This document shows, piece by piece, positions 43,823 to 52,794 of a stretch of DNA of 64,000 nucleotides. The notes beneath the pieces are model-generated. The model saw only the letters and a list, made by a program, of their open reading frames with translations, made no database searches and was not told the origin of the DNA. Source of the DNA: Bacillus sp. 1NLA3E (GTDB lineage Bacteria; Bacillota; Bacilli; Bacillales; Cytobacillaceae); contig NC_021171.1 of NCBI RefSeq assembly GCF_000242895.2, positions 4,498,001 to 4,562,000 on the forward strand, given 5' to 3'. Position 1 is the first letter of the stretch, and every line of letters starts with the position of its first letter. A program made the translations under genes and the position numbers.

Positions 43823-45292
43823 ATGCAGAGACTAAATAAAAGCTTATATAAGAATATTGCCTCCTATCCGGAAAAAGTACTTCAGTTCGGGGAAGGAAAC
43901 TTTTTAAGGGCATTTGTTGACTGGCAAATACAGATTCTCAATGAGAAGACCAACTTTAATGGAAGCGTTGTCGTCGTTCAGCCCAGAGGCTTTGATAAGA
44001 TTGAAAGGCTCAATAACCAGGATGGGCTGTTCACTCTTTATTTACAGGGAATCAAAGATGGATGTCCCGTAAATGAACATATGGTGATTGAATCCATCAG
44101 CCGTGGGATTAATCTTTTTACAGACTATCAACTCTATGTAGACCTAGCTGGCCAATCTGAACTGCGTTTTATCATTTCAAACACAACTGAAGCAGGGATC
44201 GTTTTTGATCCTGAAGATCGATTGGAAGATAAGCCACAGAAGAGCTTTCCAGGCAAACTGACCTCTTTTCTTTATCATCGTTTTCAAGCTTTTTCTGGAG
44301 ACGAAAGCCGTGGTTGTATTGTTATTCCAGTTGAATTGATTGAAAATAATGGTCAAATACTCAAGGAAATTGTACTGCAATATGCCCGACACTGGGACCT
44401 AGGCAGCGACTTCATAGATTGGATTCACCATGCTAACACTTTCTGTTCGAGCCTGGTAGACAGGATTGTCACGGGATTTCCATTTGATTCAATTGAAGAA
44501 AAAACTGAAGAACTTGACTACCAGGATGACTTGATGGTGGTTGGGGAACAATACCATCTTTGGGTGATCGAGGGGCCAGAATGGATTAAGAACGAGCTCC
44601 CAATTGAGGGAACAGGGTTGAACACACTGATTGTTGACGATTTAGCACCCTATCGAGTTCGAAAAGTCCGTATTTTAAATGGAGCCCACACAGCGATGAC
44701 ACCTGTTGCTTACTTGTATGGTTTGAACACAGTAGAGGAATCGGTTAATCATAGCGTGATTGGTAAATTTGTCAGGGAGCTGATTGAAGAGGAAATTATC
44801 CCTACTCTCGGTGGGCCGCTGGAAGAGCTTACTGATTTTTCAAAAGAAGTGCTGGCGCGCTTCAGGAATCCATATATTAAACACTATTTGTCTAGTATTT
44901 CCTTAAACTCAGTCTCCAAGTTTAATACAAGAAACTTGCCTGCTTTGTTAGATTATGTGAACCGTAACGATAGGCTGCCAAAACGAATGACCTTTGCCTT
45001 AAGCTGTTTGCTTTATTTTTATAAAGGAAAAAGGGGGAATCAGGAAATCCCATTGCAGGATAATCCTGAAATCTTGGCATTCTTTAAGGACATTTGGGGG
45101 GAATTCGAGAATCAGAAAATTGAAATGAAGGAACTAGTTGAAACTGTATTGGCAAAAAAACAGCTTTGGGGAACGGACCTTACTTCCATTCCCAACCTGG
45201 TTAGCCATGTGACGTCCAACCTTCTACAAATTGCTCAAAAGGGAGTAAAAGAAGCGCTCAAAGAAATAAATGAGACATCCATTATTGAATAA
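43823..45292 (+). CDS. uxaB: Tagaturonate reductase
   Basis: 489 aa; ATG 43823 behind GGAGGG. Mannitol-dehydrogenase superfamily: N-terminal VLQFGEGNFLRAFVDWQI (nucleotide-binding), FIISNTTEAGI, and the active-site region VRILNGAHTAMTPVAYLYG. Reduces D-tagaturonate to D-altronate with NADH. Its presence together with uxaA and the absence of uxuA/uxuB homologues shows that this operon serves the galacturonate branch. Confidence 0.94.
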   Translation: MQRLNKSLYKNIASYPEKVLQFGEGNFLRAFVDWQIQILNEKTNFNGSVVVVQPRGFDKIERLNNQDGLFTLYLQGIKDGCPVNEHMVIESISRGINLFTDYQLYVDLAGQSELRFIISNTTEAGIVFDPEDRLEDKPQKSFPGKLTSFLYHRFQAFSGDESRGCIVIPVELIENNGQILKEIVLQYARHWDLGSDFIDWIHHANTFCSSLVDRIVTGFPFDSIEEKTEELDYQDDLMVVGEQYHLWVIEGPEWIKNELPIEGTGLNTLIVDDLAPYRVRKVRILNGAHTAMTPVAYLYGLNTVEESVNHSVIGKFVRELIEEEIIPTLGGPLEELTDFSKEVLARFRNPYIKHYLSSISLNSVSKFNTRNLPALLDYVNRNDRLPKRMTFALSCLLYFYKGKRGNQEIPLQDNPEILAFFKDIWGEFENQKIEMKELVETVLAKKQLWGTDLTSIPNLVSHVTSNLLQIAQKGVKEALKEINETSIIE

Positions 45293-45305
45293 GGAGGTCT
45301 AGCAT

Positions 45306-46799
45306 ATGAAGAAGTTCTTACAAATTCATGAAAAGGATAACATCATCATTGCCTTGATAGATTTAAAGAAGGATGAAACACTGAGCGTTAATGATACTAG
45401 CATTCTATTAAAAGAGGATATCAATCGCGGTCATAAAATCGCCTCTACAGAAATCAAGGAAAGTGAAAATATTATGAAATACGGGTATCCGATTGGACAT
45501 GCGCTGACAACAATTGCAGCGGGAGAACATGTTCATACCCACAACACCAAAACGAATTTATCCGGAATCCAGGATTATCAGTACACACCGGTACAAACGC
45601 CAAATCCATATAAAGATGAAAAGCGGACCTTCAAAGGGTATCGAAGGGAAAATGGAAATGTTGGCATTCGAAACGAACTTTGGATCGTGCCAACAGTTGG
45701 ATGTGTAAACGGAATTGCCGATAAAATAATCAAACGCTTTGAAAAGCATGTGGGTGATATTAGTCCGTTTGATCATGTTCTAGTTTTAAAGCACAATTAT
45801 GGTTGCTCCCAGCTTGGGGACGACCATGAAAATACGAAACAAATTTTGCTCAATGCTGTTCATCACCCAAATGCTGGTGGAGTACTCGTTTTAGGGCTCG
45901 GATGTGAGAACAATCAACTGCCGGAATTTAAAAAGGCGCTTGGAAACGTGAATGAGGACAGAGTGAAATTCCTGATATCTCAAGCTGTTGGCGATGAGAT
46001 TGAGGAAGGCTTTAAACTCCTTAAGGAAATCTATGAAAATGCTAAAACCGATAAAAGAGAGGACATCTCTCTTTCAGAATTAAAAATCGGTTTAAAATGC
46101 GGCGGTTCCGACGGTTTTTCTGGAATAACAGCCAACCCGCTGCTTGGAAGGTTCTCTGACTATTTGATTGCCCAAGGTGGAACTACCGTTCTGACTGAAG
46201 TTCCGGAAATGTTCGGTGCCGAAACCAGATTAATGGAACACGCTGCCAATGAAGAAGTATTTCATAAAGTAGTAGACTTAATCAATGACTTTAAGGCTTA
46301 TTTCATGCAGCATAATCAGCCTGTTTATGAAAATCCTTCACCAGGGAACAAAGCCGGTGGCATTACTACCTTGGAGGACAAATCGCTTGGATGTACGCAG
46401 AAGGCTGGTACTTCCACTGTTGTTGATGTTCTAAAATATGGAGAGGTTCTTAAGACGAAAGGATTAAACCTTCTCAGCGCACCAGGAAATGATCTCGTTT
46501 CCTCCTCCGCACTTGCTGCTGCCGGTTGTCAGATGGTGTTGTTTACCACAGGAAGAGGAACGCCGTTTGGGTCTTTTGTTCCAACCCTAAAGATTTCAAC
46601 CAACAAACAACTATATGAAGCTAAACCTCACTGGATTGATTTTAATGCAGAGATTCTGCTTGAAGATGGAGTATCCTCTGATCAAGTGTTAAATGATTTT
46701 ATCGATTATATAACCAAAGTGGCGAGCGGTGAGCTTGTAAATAACGAGAAGAATGACTTTAGAGAAATTGCTATCTTTAAAAGCGGGGTAACTTTATAA
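45306..46799 (+). CDS. uxaA: Altronate dehydratase
   Basis: 497 aa; ATG 45306 with AAGGAGG 8 nt upstream. N-terminal SAF domain (residues 1-~80, YGYPIGHALTTIAAGEHVHTHN) and a C-terminal dehydratase domain with GIRNELWIVPTVGCVNGIA, HNYGCSQLGDD, LGLGCENNQ and LKCGGSDGFSGITANPLLG, which supply the metal-binding cysteines and histidines. Dehydrates D-altronate to 2-keto-3-deoxygluconate (KDG). Fourth gene of the operon; the kdgA start is 55 nt further on. Confidence 0.95.
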   Translation: MKKFLQIHEKDNIIIALIDLKKDETLSVNDTSILLKEDINRGHKIASTEIKESENIMKYGYPIGHALTTIAAGEHVHTHNTKTNLSGIQDYQYTPVQTPNPYKDEKRTFKGYRRENGNVGIRNELWIVPTVGCVNGIADKIIKRFEKHVGDISPFDHVLVLKHNYGCSQLGDDHENTKQILLNAVHHPNAGGVLVLGLGCENNQLPEFKKALGNVNEDRVKFLISQAVGDEIEEGFKLLKEIYENAKTDKREDISLSELKIGLKCGGSDGFSGITANPLLGRFSDYLIAQGGTTVLTEVPEMFGAETRLMEHAANEEVFHKVVDLINDFKAYFMQHNQPVYENPSPGNKAGGITTLEDKSLGCTQKAGTSTVVDVLKYGEVLKTKGLNLLSAPGNDLVSSSALAAAGCQMVLFTTGRGTPFGSFVPTLKISTNKQLYEAKPHWIDFNAEILLEDGVSSDQVLNDFIDYITKVASGELVNNEKNDFREIAIFKSGVTL

Positions 46800-46854
46800 C
46801 CGGTTGTTTGACTTTAGTTTTCTAATGGGCGGGGTTCTAGCCAAGGAGGTAAAA

Positions 46855-47508
46855 ATGAAAAAACTTATGATATTATCCAAACTTTCGGAGTGCGGGGTAA
46901 TTGCTGTCGTTAGAGCAGACTCGCAAGAAGAAGCAGTCAAAATCTCAGATGCGTGTGTAAAAGGTGGTATTACCGGCATCGAAATAACCTTTACAATCGA
47001 TGGTGCTGAGGCAATTGTAAAGGAACTTGTCTCACATTATCGTACTCACCCCGATGTAATGATTGGTGCAGGAACAGTTCTTGATGAAGTAACAGCCAGA
47101 ATTGCTATTTTGGCAGGGGCGCAATACATTGTCAGCCCAAGTTTTGATAAACAAACGGCCAAAATGTGCAATTTATATCAGGTCCCTTATTTGCCAGGCT
47201 GCATGACGATTACAGAAATGAAAAATGCACTAGAATATGGCGTCGATATCATTAAATTGTTCCCAGGGAACGCTTTTGGTCCAGAGTTCGTGAAAGCGCT
47301 TAAAGCACCTTTACCGCAAGTGAACATCATGCCTACTGGTGGTGTAAGTCTCGATAATGTCGACCAATGGATTAAAAATGGCTGTGTCGCCGTCGGTGTT
47401 GGAGGGAATCTTGTCTCACCTGCCAAAACGGGAGACTATGGAAAAATCACCGAAAATGCGAAATTATATATTGAAAAAGTACAAGAAGCAAGAGAGGGAT
47501 TACGATGA
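46855..47508 (+). CDS. kdgA: KDPG aldolase (2-dehydro-3-deoxy-phosphogluconate aldolase)
   Basis: 217 aa from ATG 46855, behind a perfect AAGGAGG. Class I aldolase of the KDPG/KHG family: catalytic Glu43 in GITGIEITF and Schiff-base Lys134 in DIIKLFPGNAFG; PTGGVSLDN and GVGGNL form the phosphate site. Splits KDPG into pyruvate and glyceraldehyde-3-phosphate. The end overlaps kdgK by four bases (ATGA), so aldolase and kinase are translated together, although the kinase acts first. Confidence 0.95.
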   Translation: MKKLMILSKLSECGVIAVVRADSQEEAVKISDACVKGGITGIEITFTIDGAEAIVKELVSHYRTHPDVMIGAGTVLDEVTARIAILAGAQYIVSPSFDKQTAKMCNLYQVPYLPGCMTITEMKNALEYGVDIIKLFPGNAFGPEFVKALKAPLPQVNIMPTGGVSLDNVDQWIKNGCVAVGVGGNLVSPAKTGDYGKITENAKLYIEKVQEAREGLR

Positions 47509-48518
47509 AGAAGATTGTCACACTAGGGGAAATCATGCTTCGCCTTTCTACCCCCAAGGGAGAGAGACTTTCACAAGCTAACCAACTTAACGCCCATTAT
47601 GGCGGTGCCGAGGCCAATGTTGCTGTTTCTCTTTCATATTTCGGTTATGATTCCTATTTTATTAGCAAAGTCCCGAATAATCCTTTGGGGCTAGCTGTGG
47701 AAAGGCATTTGAAATCTCATGGTGTTCACACAGATTATCTTCAAAAGGGTGGAGAACGTTTAGGTAGTTACTACCTTGAAGCTGGTGCCGGGGAAAGAGG
47801 CTCTCAAGTAACCTATGATCGGAAATACTCCAGTTTTTCAGAGCTGAAAGTGGAAGCAGTTGATTTGGAAGCGGCTTTGCAGAGTGCCTCGTTATTTCAT
47901 GTTTCGGGAATTACATTGGCGTTATCCCCTGAGTTGAGAGAATTGACGCTTCATGCCCTGAAAAAGGCAAAAGAGTATGGCGTTAAAACGAGCTTTGATT
48001 TCAATTACCGGGCCAAGCTCTGGAGCCAGGCAGAGGCTAAAGAAGCGATTTTGCCGCTGCTTCCTTTTATTGATATTTGTTCGTGCGGAGAATTGGATGC
48101 CGTCTATCTCCTCGGGATGGAGAAAGCAACCGAGTCTCTCCCACCAGAAGAAAAACTAAAATATTATTACGAAAAGCTGACGGATTTATATCCAAACATT
48201 GAATTATTATGCTCAACCTTTCGTACAGTCATTTCTGCTTCAAGTAACAGGCTACAAGGCAATCTGTTTGTTGATGGCAAGCTGTATCAATCAAAGGTTC
48301 ATCCTATTAATCCAATCATTGACCGTGTCGGCGGGGGTGACGCATTTGCAGCAGGCGTTTTGTCCGGAGTTCTCGATGAGCTAGATCCCGACCAGATTAT
48401 CTCCTTTGCAACTGCAGCTTCTGCTTTAAAACACACAGTTTACGGAGATTGTAATCCTTTTACAAAGGAAGAAGTTTTAAAGTTTGCTGAAAATGAATCA
48501 GGTAAGATTGTACGGTAA
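47505..48518 (+). CDS. kdgK: 2-keto-3-deoxygluconate kinase
   Basis: 337 aa PfkB-family sugar kinase. N-terminal TLGEIMLRLSTPKGERL, sugar-binding NAHYGGAEANVAVSLSYFG, SFDFNYRAKLW and the PfkB signature IDRVGGGDAFAAG with the catalytic aspartate. Phosphorylates KDG to KDPG with ATP. Last gene of the operon, followed by a strong terminator. No uronate transporter gene is present in the operon. Confidence 0.94.
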   Translation: MKKIVTLGEIMLRLSTPKGERLSQANQLNAHYGGAEANVAVSLSYFGYDSYFISKVPNNPLGLAVERHLKSHGVHTDYLQKGGERLGSYYLEAGAGERGSQVTYDRKYSSFSELKVEAVDLEAALQSASLFHVSGITLALSPELRELTLHALKKAKEYGVKTSFDFNYRAKLWSQAEAKEAILPLLPFIDICSCGELDAVYLLGMEKATESLPPEEKLKYYYEKLTDLYPNIELLCSTFRTVISASSNRLQGNLFVDGKLYQSKVHPINPIIDRVGGGDAFAAGVLSGVLDELDPDQIISFATAASALKHTVYGDCNPFTKEEVLKFAENESGKIVR

Positions 48519-48590
48519 TAGCATTCATATATACTATTAATCAGTTTTTTACATATTGAATACAAAATTTAATTGCTCATCAACCCATAA

Positions 48591-48621
48591 GAAAAACCGG
48601 GCTATCTACCCGGTTTTTTTT
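48591..48621. terminator. Bidirectional terminator between kdgK and the cupin gene
   Basis: AAAAACCGGG (48592-48601) / CCCGG (48609-48613) plus T-run, loop of 7 nt. It lies between convergent operons and ends both. Confidence 0.88.
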
Positions 48622-49021
48622 ATACGTTTACTTTTTCTTGAATTTCTAAAATTTGTTTAGCATTCAATGGAAGAATATCACTATTTTCCATGCTTGTAGA
48701 TGAATCTTCAATTAATACCATTTTTGTATCTTTCATCGTGATTGTATTATGCCATAATGATTGTGGAATATTGTAAACTTTATATGGTTCCATATTTACT
48801 GTTTCAAATTTTAAGTCATTATTTATTTCATTTGCAAACACCAAAACACATTCTCCTGAAAGTAACACAAATAGTTCATCAGTTTTATTGTGTCTTTCCA
48901 AGCAGTCAATACCTTTTATATCATTAGCGGGCTTCCAATTTTTAATACCTACGGTCCACTTTTCATTTTCATATACCCGACTCATACCTTCTTGATTAAA
49001 TTCATACGATAAAATGTTCAT
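48620..49021 (-). CDS. Cupin-domain protein
   Basis: 133 aa single-domain cupin: WKPANDIKGIDCLERHNKTDELFVLLSGECVLVFA gives the first metal-binding motif (H and E), and PQSLWHNTITMKDTKMVLIED the second (H). Related small cupins act as sugar isomerases or epimerases or as carbohydrate-binding proteins. It is the last gene of a minus-strand operon with a sugar ABC importer and split transketolase, 19 nt after the transketolase C-subunit gene, so a role in isomerising the imported sugar is a reasonable guess, not a demonstrated one. Confidence 0.75.
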   Translation of the reverse strand: MNILSYEFNQEGMSRVYENEKWTVGIKNWKPANDIKGIDCLERHNKTDELFVLLSGECVLVFANEINNDLKFETVNMEPYKVYNIPQSLWHNTITMKDTKMVLIEDSSTSMENSDILPLNAKQILEIQEKVNV

Positions 49022-49040
49022 CTGACTATCCTCCCATATT

Positions 49041-49976
49041 TTAAAGATGTACTCCTACTAACGATTTACATTTATCAACAATATTTTCAGCTGTCAGACC
49101 ATACTCCTTAAATAAATCTGCAGGTTTTCCGGATTTACCAAACTTATCGTTTATGCCTACTCTAGTAAATTTGGCTGATGAATTTCCAGCCAACACTTCA
49201 GCAACAGCACTTCCAAGTCCACCAATGACTGAATGCTCTTCTACCGTAACAACTGCTCCACATTGTTCGGCCATTTGTAATACACACTCACTATCGAAAG
49301 GCTTTATGGTATGGAAATTGACTACCGCCGCTTTTATTCCATCCTTTTCTAATAGTTTAGCTGCCGCCAATGCTTCTGACACCATTAATCCGGTAGCCAT
49401 TATACAAACATCAGACCCATCTCTTAATATATTAGCTTTGCCTGGAATAAACGGGGTGGCTTCTGTTGTAACATTCTCAACAATAGGTCTTGCTACACGA
49501 ATATAGACCGGGCCATCGATTTCATATGCAGCAAAAACAGCCTTTCTAGTTTCAATTGGGTCACACGGAACAAAAACAGTCATTCCTGGTAATCCTCGCA
49601 TCAAGGAAATATCTTCAATAGATTGATGGCTACCTCCATCTTCTCCAACAGATAAACCTGAATGTGACAAACCAAACTTTACATTTGCATTGACATAGCT
49701 GATCGAATTTCGAATTTGTTCATAGGCCCGCCCTGTTCCAAATAGGGAAAATGTACTGACAAAAGGTATTAATCCTGAGTGCGAAACTCCGGCTGCAATA
49801 CAAAATAAATTTGCTTCTGCAATTCCGATATTATAGAATCGGTCTGGATACTCATCTGCAAAAATACTTGTCATAGTAGCATGAGCTAAATCTCCATCCA
49901 TGACGACAATATTTTCATTTATGGCACCTAATTCTTTTAATGCTTCTCCATAAGCTACTCTTAATGATTTACCCAT
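49041..49976 (-). CDS. Transketolase, C-terminal subunit (split type)
   Basis: 311 aa. Contains the pyrimidine-binding domain (FYNIGIAEANLFCIAAGVSHSGL with the catalytic Glu of IAEAN; SHSGLSVGEDGGSHQSIEDIS) and the C-terminal transketolase domain (ADVCIMATGLMVSEAL...VTVEEHSVIGGLG). Pairs with the N-subunit encoded upstream, overlapping by 8 nt, to form a complete thiamine-diphosphate transketolase. Half-size transketolases in sugar operons usually process an unusual ketose phosphate rather than serve the pentose phosphate pathway. Confidence 0.92.
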   Translation of the reverse strand: MGKSLRVAYGEALKELGAINENIVVMDGDLAHATMTSIFADEYPDRFYNIGIAEANLFCIAAGVSHSGLIPFVSTFSLFGTGRAYEQIRNSISYVNANVKFGLSHSGLSVGEDGGSHQSIEDISLMRGLPGMTVFVPCDPIETRKAVFAAYEIDGPVYIRVARPIVENVTTEATPFIPGKANILRDGSDVCIMATGLMVSEALAAAKLLEKDGIKAAVVNFHTIKPFDSECVLQMAEQCGAVVTVEEHSVIGGLGSAVAEVLAGNSSAKFTRVGINDKFGKSGKPADLFKEYGLTAENIVDKCKSLVGVHL

Positions 49977-50787
49977 TTATCGTTACCCCCAATTCTTCCA
50001 TAGCTTTTTCAAATTCTTGTTGATTCGGTGCTTTTCCATGCCATCCATATTCATCTTCCATAAAGGAAATCCCATTCCCCTTATGTGTTTCACAACAAAT
50101 AAATTTGGGCTTCCCGGAAACTGGTGCTTTAAGTGCATAGTGAATCGCATCAAGGTCATGTCCATCCACCTTGAAACATTCAAAACCAAACACTCTATAT
50201 TTTTCCATAATATCTCCAATGCTTAAAACATCATCATTGGAGCCATCAATTTGAAGACCGTTATGATCTAAAATAACAACCAAATTATCTAATTTGTAAT
50301 GTGCAGAGGCCATTGCCGCTTCCCAAACCAAACCTTCTTGGACTTCACCATCTCCGATAATTGCATACACTTTATAATCCATTTTTCTATGTTTTGCGGC
50401 TAAAGCCATTCCAGTTGAAATGGATACTCCTTGTCCAAGCGAACCAGTATTAGCATCAACACCTGGCGTTTTCTTCATATCGGGGTGCCCTTGTAAATGG
50501 CTATGGACTTGGCGGAAATCCTTGAGATCTTCTATAGGAAAATAGCCCTTATTTGCTAATATTGCATAGAGAGCTGGACAACCATGACCTTTACTAAGGA
50601 CAATCCGGTCCCTATCCTCTTTATTTGGATTTGCTGGATCAATATTTGCTACATCATAATATAAAGCTATTAAAATCTCGACAAGAGAAAGTGACCCACC
50701 AGGATGGCCAGATTGAGCAGTATAGATCATTTTTAAAATATCTGCCCGTATTTTTTTTGCAGTTTCTTCTAGATTAGCTTTTTGCAT
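49969..50787 (-). CDS. Transketolase, N-terminal subunit (split type)
   Basis: 272 aa thiamine-diphosphate-binding half: SGHPGGSLSLVEILIALYYD, DRIVLSKGHGCPALYAIL, TGSLGQGVSISTGMALAAKH and the GDG motif in YAIIGDGEVQEGLVWEAAMA ... DHNGLQIDG. Length is that of the separate N-subunit, and the frame runs into the C-subunit gene with an 8-nt overlap. Located between the ABC importer permeases and the cupin. No dedicated kinase or isomerase is encoded with it. Confidence 0.92.
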   Translation of the reverse strand: MQKANLEETAKKIRADILKMIYTAQSGHPGGSLSLVEILIALYYDVANIDPANPNKEDRDRIVLSKGHGCPALYAILANKGYFPIEDLKDFRQVHSHLQGHPDMKKTPGVDANTGSLGQGVSISTGMALAAKHRKMDYKVYAIIGDGEVQEGLVWEAAMASAHYKLDNLVVILDHNGLQIDGSNDDVLSIGDIMEKYRVFGFECFKVDGHDLDAIHYALKAPVSGKPKFICCETHKGNGISFMEDEYGWHGKAPNQQEFEKAMEELGVTING

Positions 50788-50833
50788 TATTTCCCCTCCT
50801 AAATGTGTATGAATACTAAAGGTTCATTTTTAA

Positions 50834-51676
50834 TTAACCTTTTTCTGAACCTGCAGTCATCCCTTCAATCAGTTTCTTTTGTGCAAAGAAGAACATTAGA
50901 CAAACAGGAATAATTGTAATAATTCCACCTGCTGTCAGTAAATCCCATTGAACACCTAACTGACCAATTAAGTTTTTTAATGAAACCGGTATGGTTCGGC
51001 TTGCCTCATTTGTAAACAAAACTGCAAATGTATATTCATTCCATGATTGAATGAATATATATACACCTGTCGCAACAATCGATGGTGTAAGGACTGGCAT
51101 GATAATTTTAATAAATGCATATGCTCTTGTAGCCCCGTCTATCATAGCTGCTTCTTCTAATGATGAAGGCAAATCTTTTAAATATCCGGTAAGCATCCAT
51201 ACTGAAAAAGGAATCGTGAAAGTTGTGTAAGCAAATACTAGTGATAACGGTGAATATAATAGATTGATATTACGCATAATCGTATATAAGGGTATTAAAA
51301 GTAATACAGTTGGAAACATATTATTTGTCAAAAACAAAGCCATCAGTACTTTTTTACCTTTAAAATTATATCTTGTGAATGCATAAGCAGCTAAGGTTGA
51401 AACAACCAGAGTTACTAATGTAGTAATAGTAGCAACTAATAAACTATTTAACATTGGATGTAAAAAATTATATTCACTAAATAAATTTTTATAAGCTGCA
51501 AATGTTAGTGCTTTAGGCCAGTAGGTTACTGTTGTTCCATATAATTCAAGTTCAGGTTTAATGGATGTAACAAAAGTCCAGTAAAACGGGAAAATTAAAA
51601 ACAATAATATTGTCATAATCGGCAAATAAACACTGAATATTTTACTCCAATTAAAACCTTTTCTTTTCAAATTCAT
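50834..51676 (-). CDS. Carbohydrate ABC transporter permease, MalG family
   Basis: 280 aa with six membrane segments. N-terminal IFSVYLPIMTILLFLIFPFYWTFVTSIKP and the cytoplasmic EAA loop EEAAMIDGATRAYAFIKIIMP, C-terminal FFAQKKLIEGMTAGSEKG as in MalG-type subunits. Forms the channel with the MalF-type partner (overlap 4 nt). The ATPase is not encoded in the operon; in Bacillus a shared MsmX-type ATPase commonly serves such importers. Confidence 0.93.
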   Translation of the reverse strand: MNLKRKGFNWSKIFSVYLPIMTILLFLIFPFYWTFVTSIKPELELYGTTVTYWPKALTFAAYKNLFSEYNFLHPMLNSLLVATITTLVTLVVSTLAAYAFTRYNFKGKKVLMALFLTNNMFPTVLLLIPLYTIMRNINLLYSPLSLVFAYTTFTIPFSVWMLTGYLKDLPSSLEEAAMIDGATRAYAFIKIIMPVLTPSIVATGVYIFIQSWNEYTFAVLFTNEASRTIPVSLKNLIGQLGVQWDLLTAGGIITIIPVCLMFFFAQKKLIEGMTAGSEKG

Positions 51677-52554
51677 CCCTCCTTAAAACTATTTTTTATA
51701 TAAGGAATGGCCACAAAGGCTAAGAGCGCCATTAAAATTAATGCCATTGCAGATGCATATCCAAGGTTTAAAACATTTGCTTTATTAAATATGTATACAC
51801 TTAAAGTTTGCGAGGAATAAGAAGGTCCGCCTCCAGTCATATTGTAAATAATATCCACTGAGTTTGAGACCCAAATAATCCGCAGTAACAAAGTAGTTAG
51901 GATCGTATTTTTCAAAGATGGAATGGTAATTCTCACTAGTTTTTGAAAACTCGTTGCTCCATCAATATCAGCTGCTTCATACATTTCCTGAGATATACCT
52001 TGAAGACCCGCTAGTAGCATGATTGCAAAAAACGGAATGCCTTGCCAGATAATTGTCACGATTACAGACGGGAATGCAGTTGATGTTTGTGATAAAAATG
52101 GAATGGCTTGATCTATTATATTGAGCTTTAATAATACGTCGTTCAAAACTCCATAATTCCCATCGTAAATCCATTTCCACATCAAACCAATTAATACCCC
52201 TGGTGTTGCCCAAGGAATCAAACTAGCTGCACGCACTATCCCGCGCCCTTTAAACTTTTGGTTTAAAAGTAACGCTAGGATAAACCCAAATAAAAATTGT
52301 AGCCCTACCCCTCCGATTACCCAAATTAATGTATATTTGAGTGAAGACCAAAAAAGAGGGTCTGACATTACTTCCTTATAGTTGCTTAAACCAATGAAAT
52401 CTATATCAAAAGGCCTTCTTAAGTCATAACTTTGGAAACTCATGATGAGAGCATTAATTACTGGTACAAAAACTACGAGAGTAACGATAAGTAATGCAGG
52501 AGCTATCAAAAGATAGGGCCAAATATTCAACTTTTTCCGTTGCAAACTTTTCAC
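51673..52554 (-). CDS. Carbohydrate ABC transporter permease, MalF family
   Basis: 293 aa, six membrane segments. YLLIAPALLIVTLVVFVPVINALIMSF at the start, EAA loop MYEAADIDGATSFQKLVRITIP and C-terminal NVLNLGYASAMALILMALLAF. Partner of the MalG-type permease, which follows with a 4-nt overlap. Separated from the binding-protein gene by ~240 nt that contain a stem-loop (52611-52658). Confidence 0.93.
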   Translation of the reverse strand: MKSLQRKKLNIWPYLLIAPALLIVTLVVFVPVINALIMSFQSYDLRRPFDIDFIGLSNYKEVMSDPLFWSSLKYTLIWVIGGVGLQFLFGFILALLLNQKFKGRGIVRAASLIPWATPGVLIGLMWKWIYDGNYGVLNDVLLKLNIIDQAIPFLSQTSTAFPSVIVTIIWQGIPFFAIMLLAGLQGISQEMYEAADIDGATSFQKLVRITIPSLKNTILTTLLLRIIWVSNSVDIIYNMTGGGPSYSSQTLSVYIFNKANVLNLGYASAMALILMALLAFVAIPYIKNSFKEG

Positions 52555-52610
52555 CTCTGCTTCTTTTATGCCAATTTAAAGTTTATTAGCACAACTCCTT
52601 TTAGAAGACA

Positions 52611-52658
52611 CTCATGACAGTTCCATTTTATTGAATCTATCAAAACAACTGCCATGAG
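52611..52658 (-). other. Stem-loop between the binding-protein and permease genes
   Basis: CTCATGACAGTT (52611-52622) pairs with AACTGCCATGAG (52647-52658), one bulge, loop ~24 nt. No U-run. Such hairpins after binding-protein genes often stabilise the upstream mRNA and lower downstream expression. Nothing else is visible in 52555-52794. Confidence 0.5.
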
Positions 52659-52794
52659 CAACAAACAGTTCACTATTTTTATAGTTTCAATCACAAATAT
52701 AAGTAATTAGTAACCGGTTTCATTTTTTCATAAATAATGGTCAACCTTTTTAACTAAGTGATATTACTGCATGACCAAATGATGAAAAGCAAAA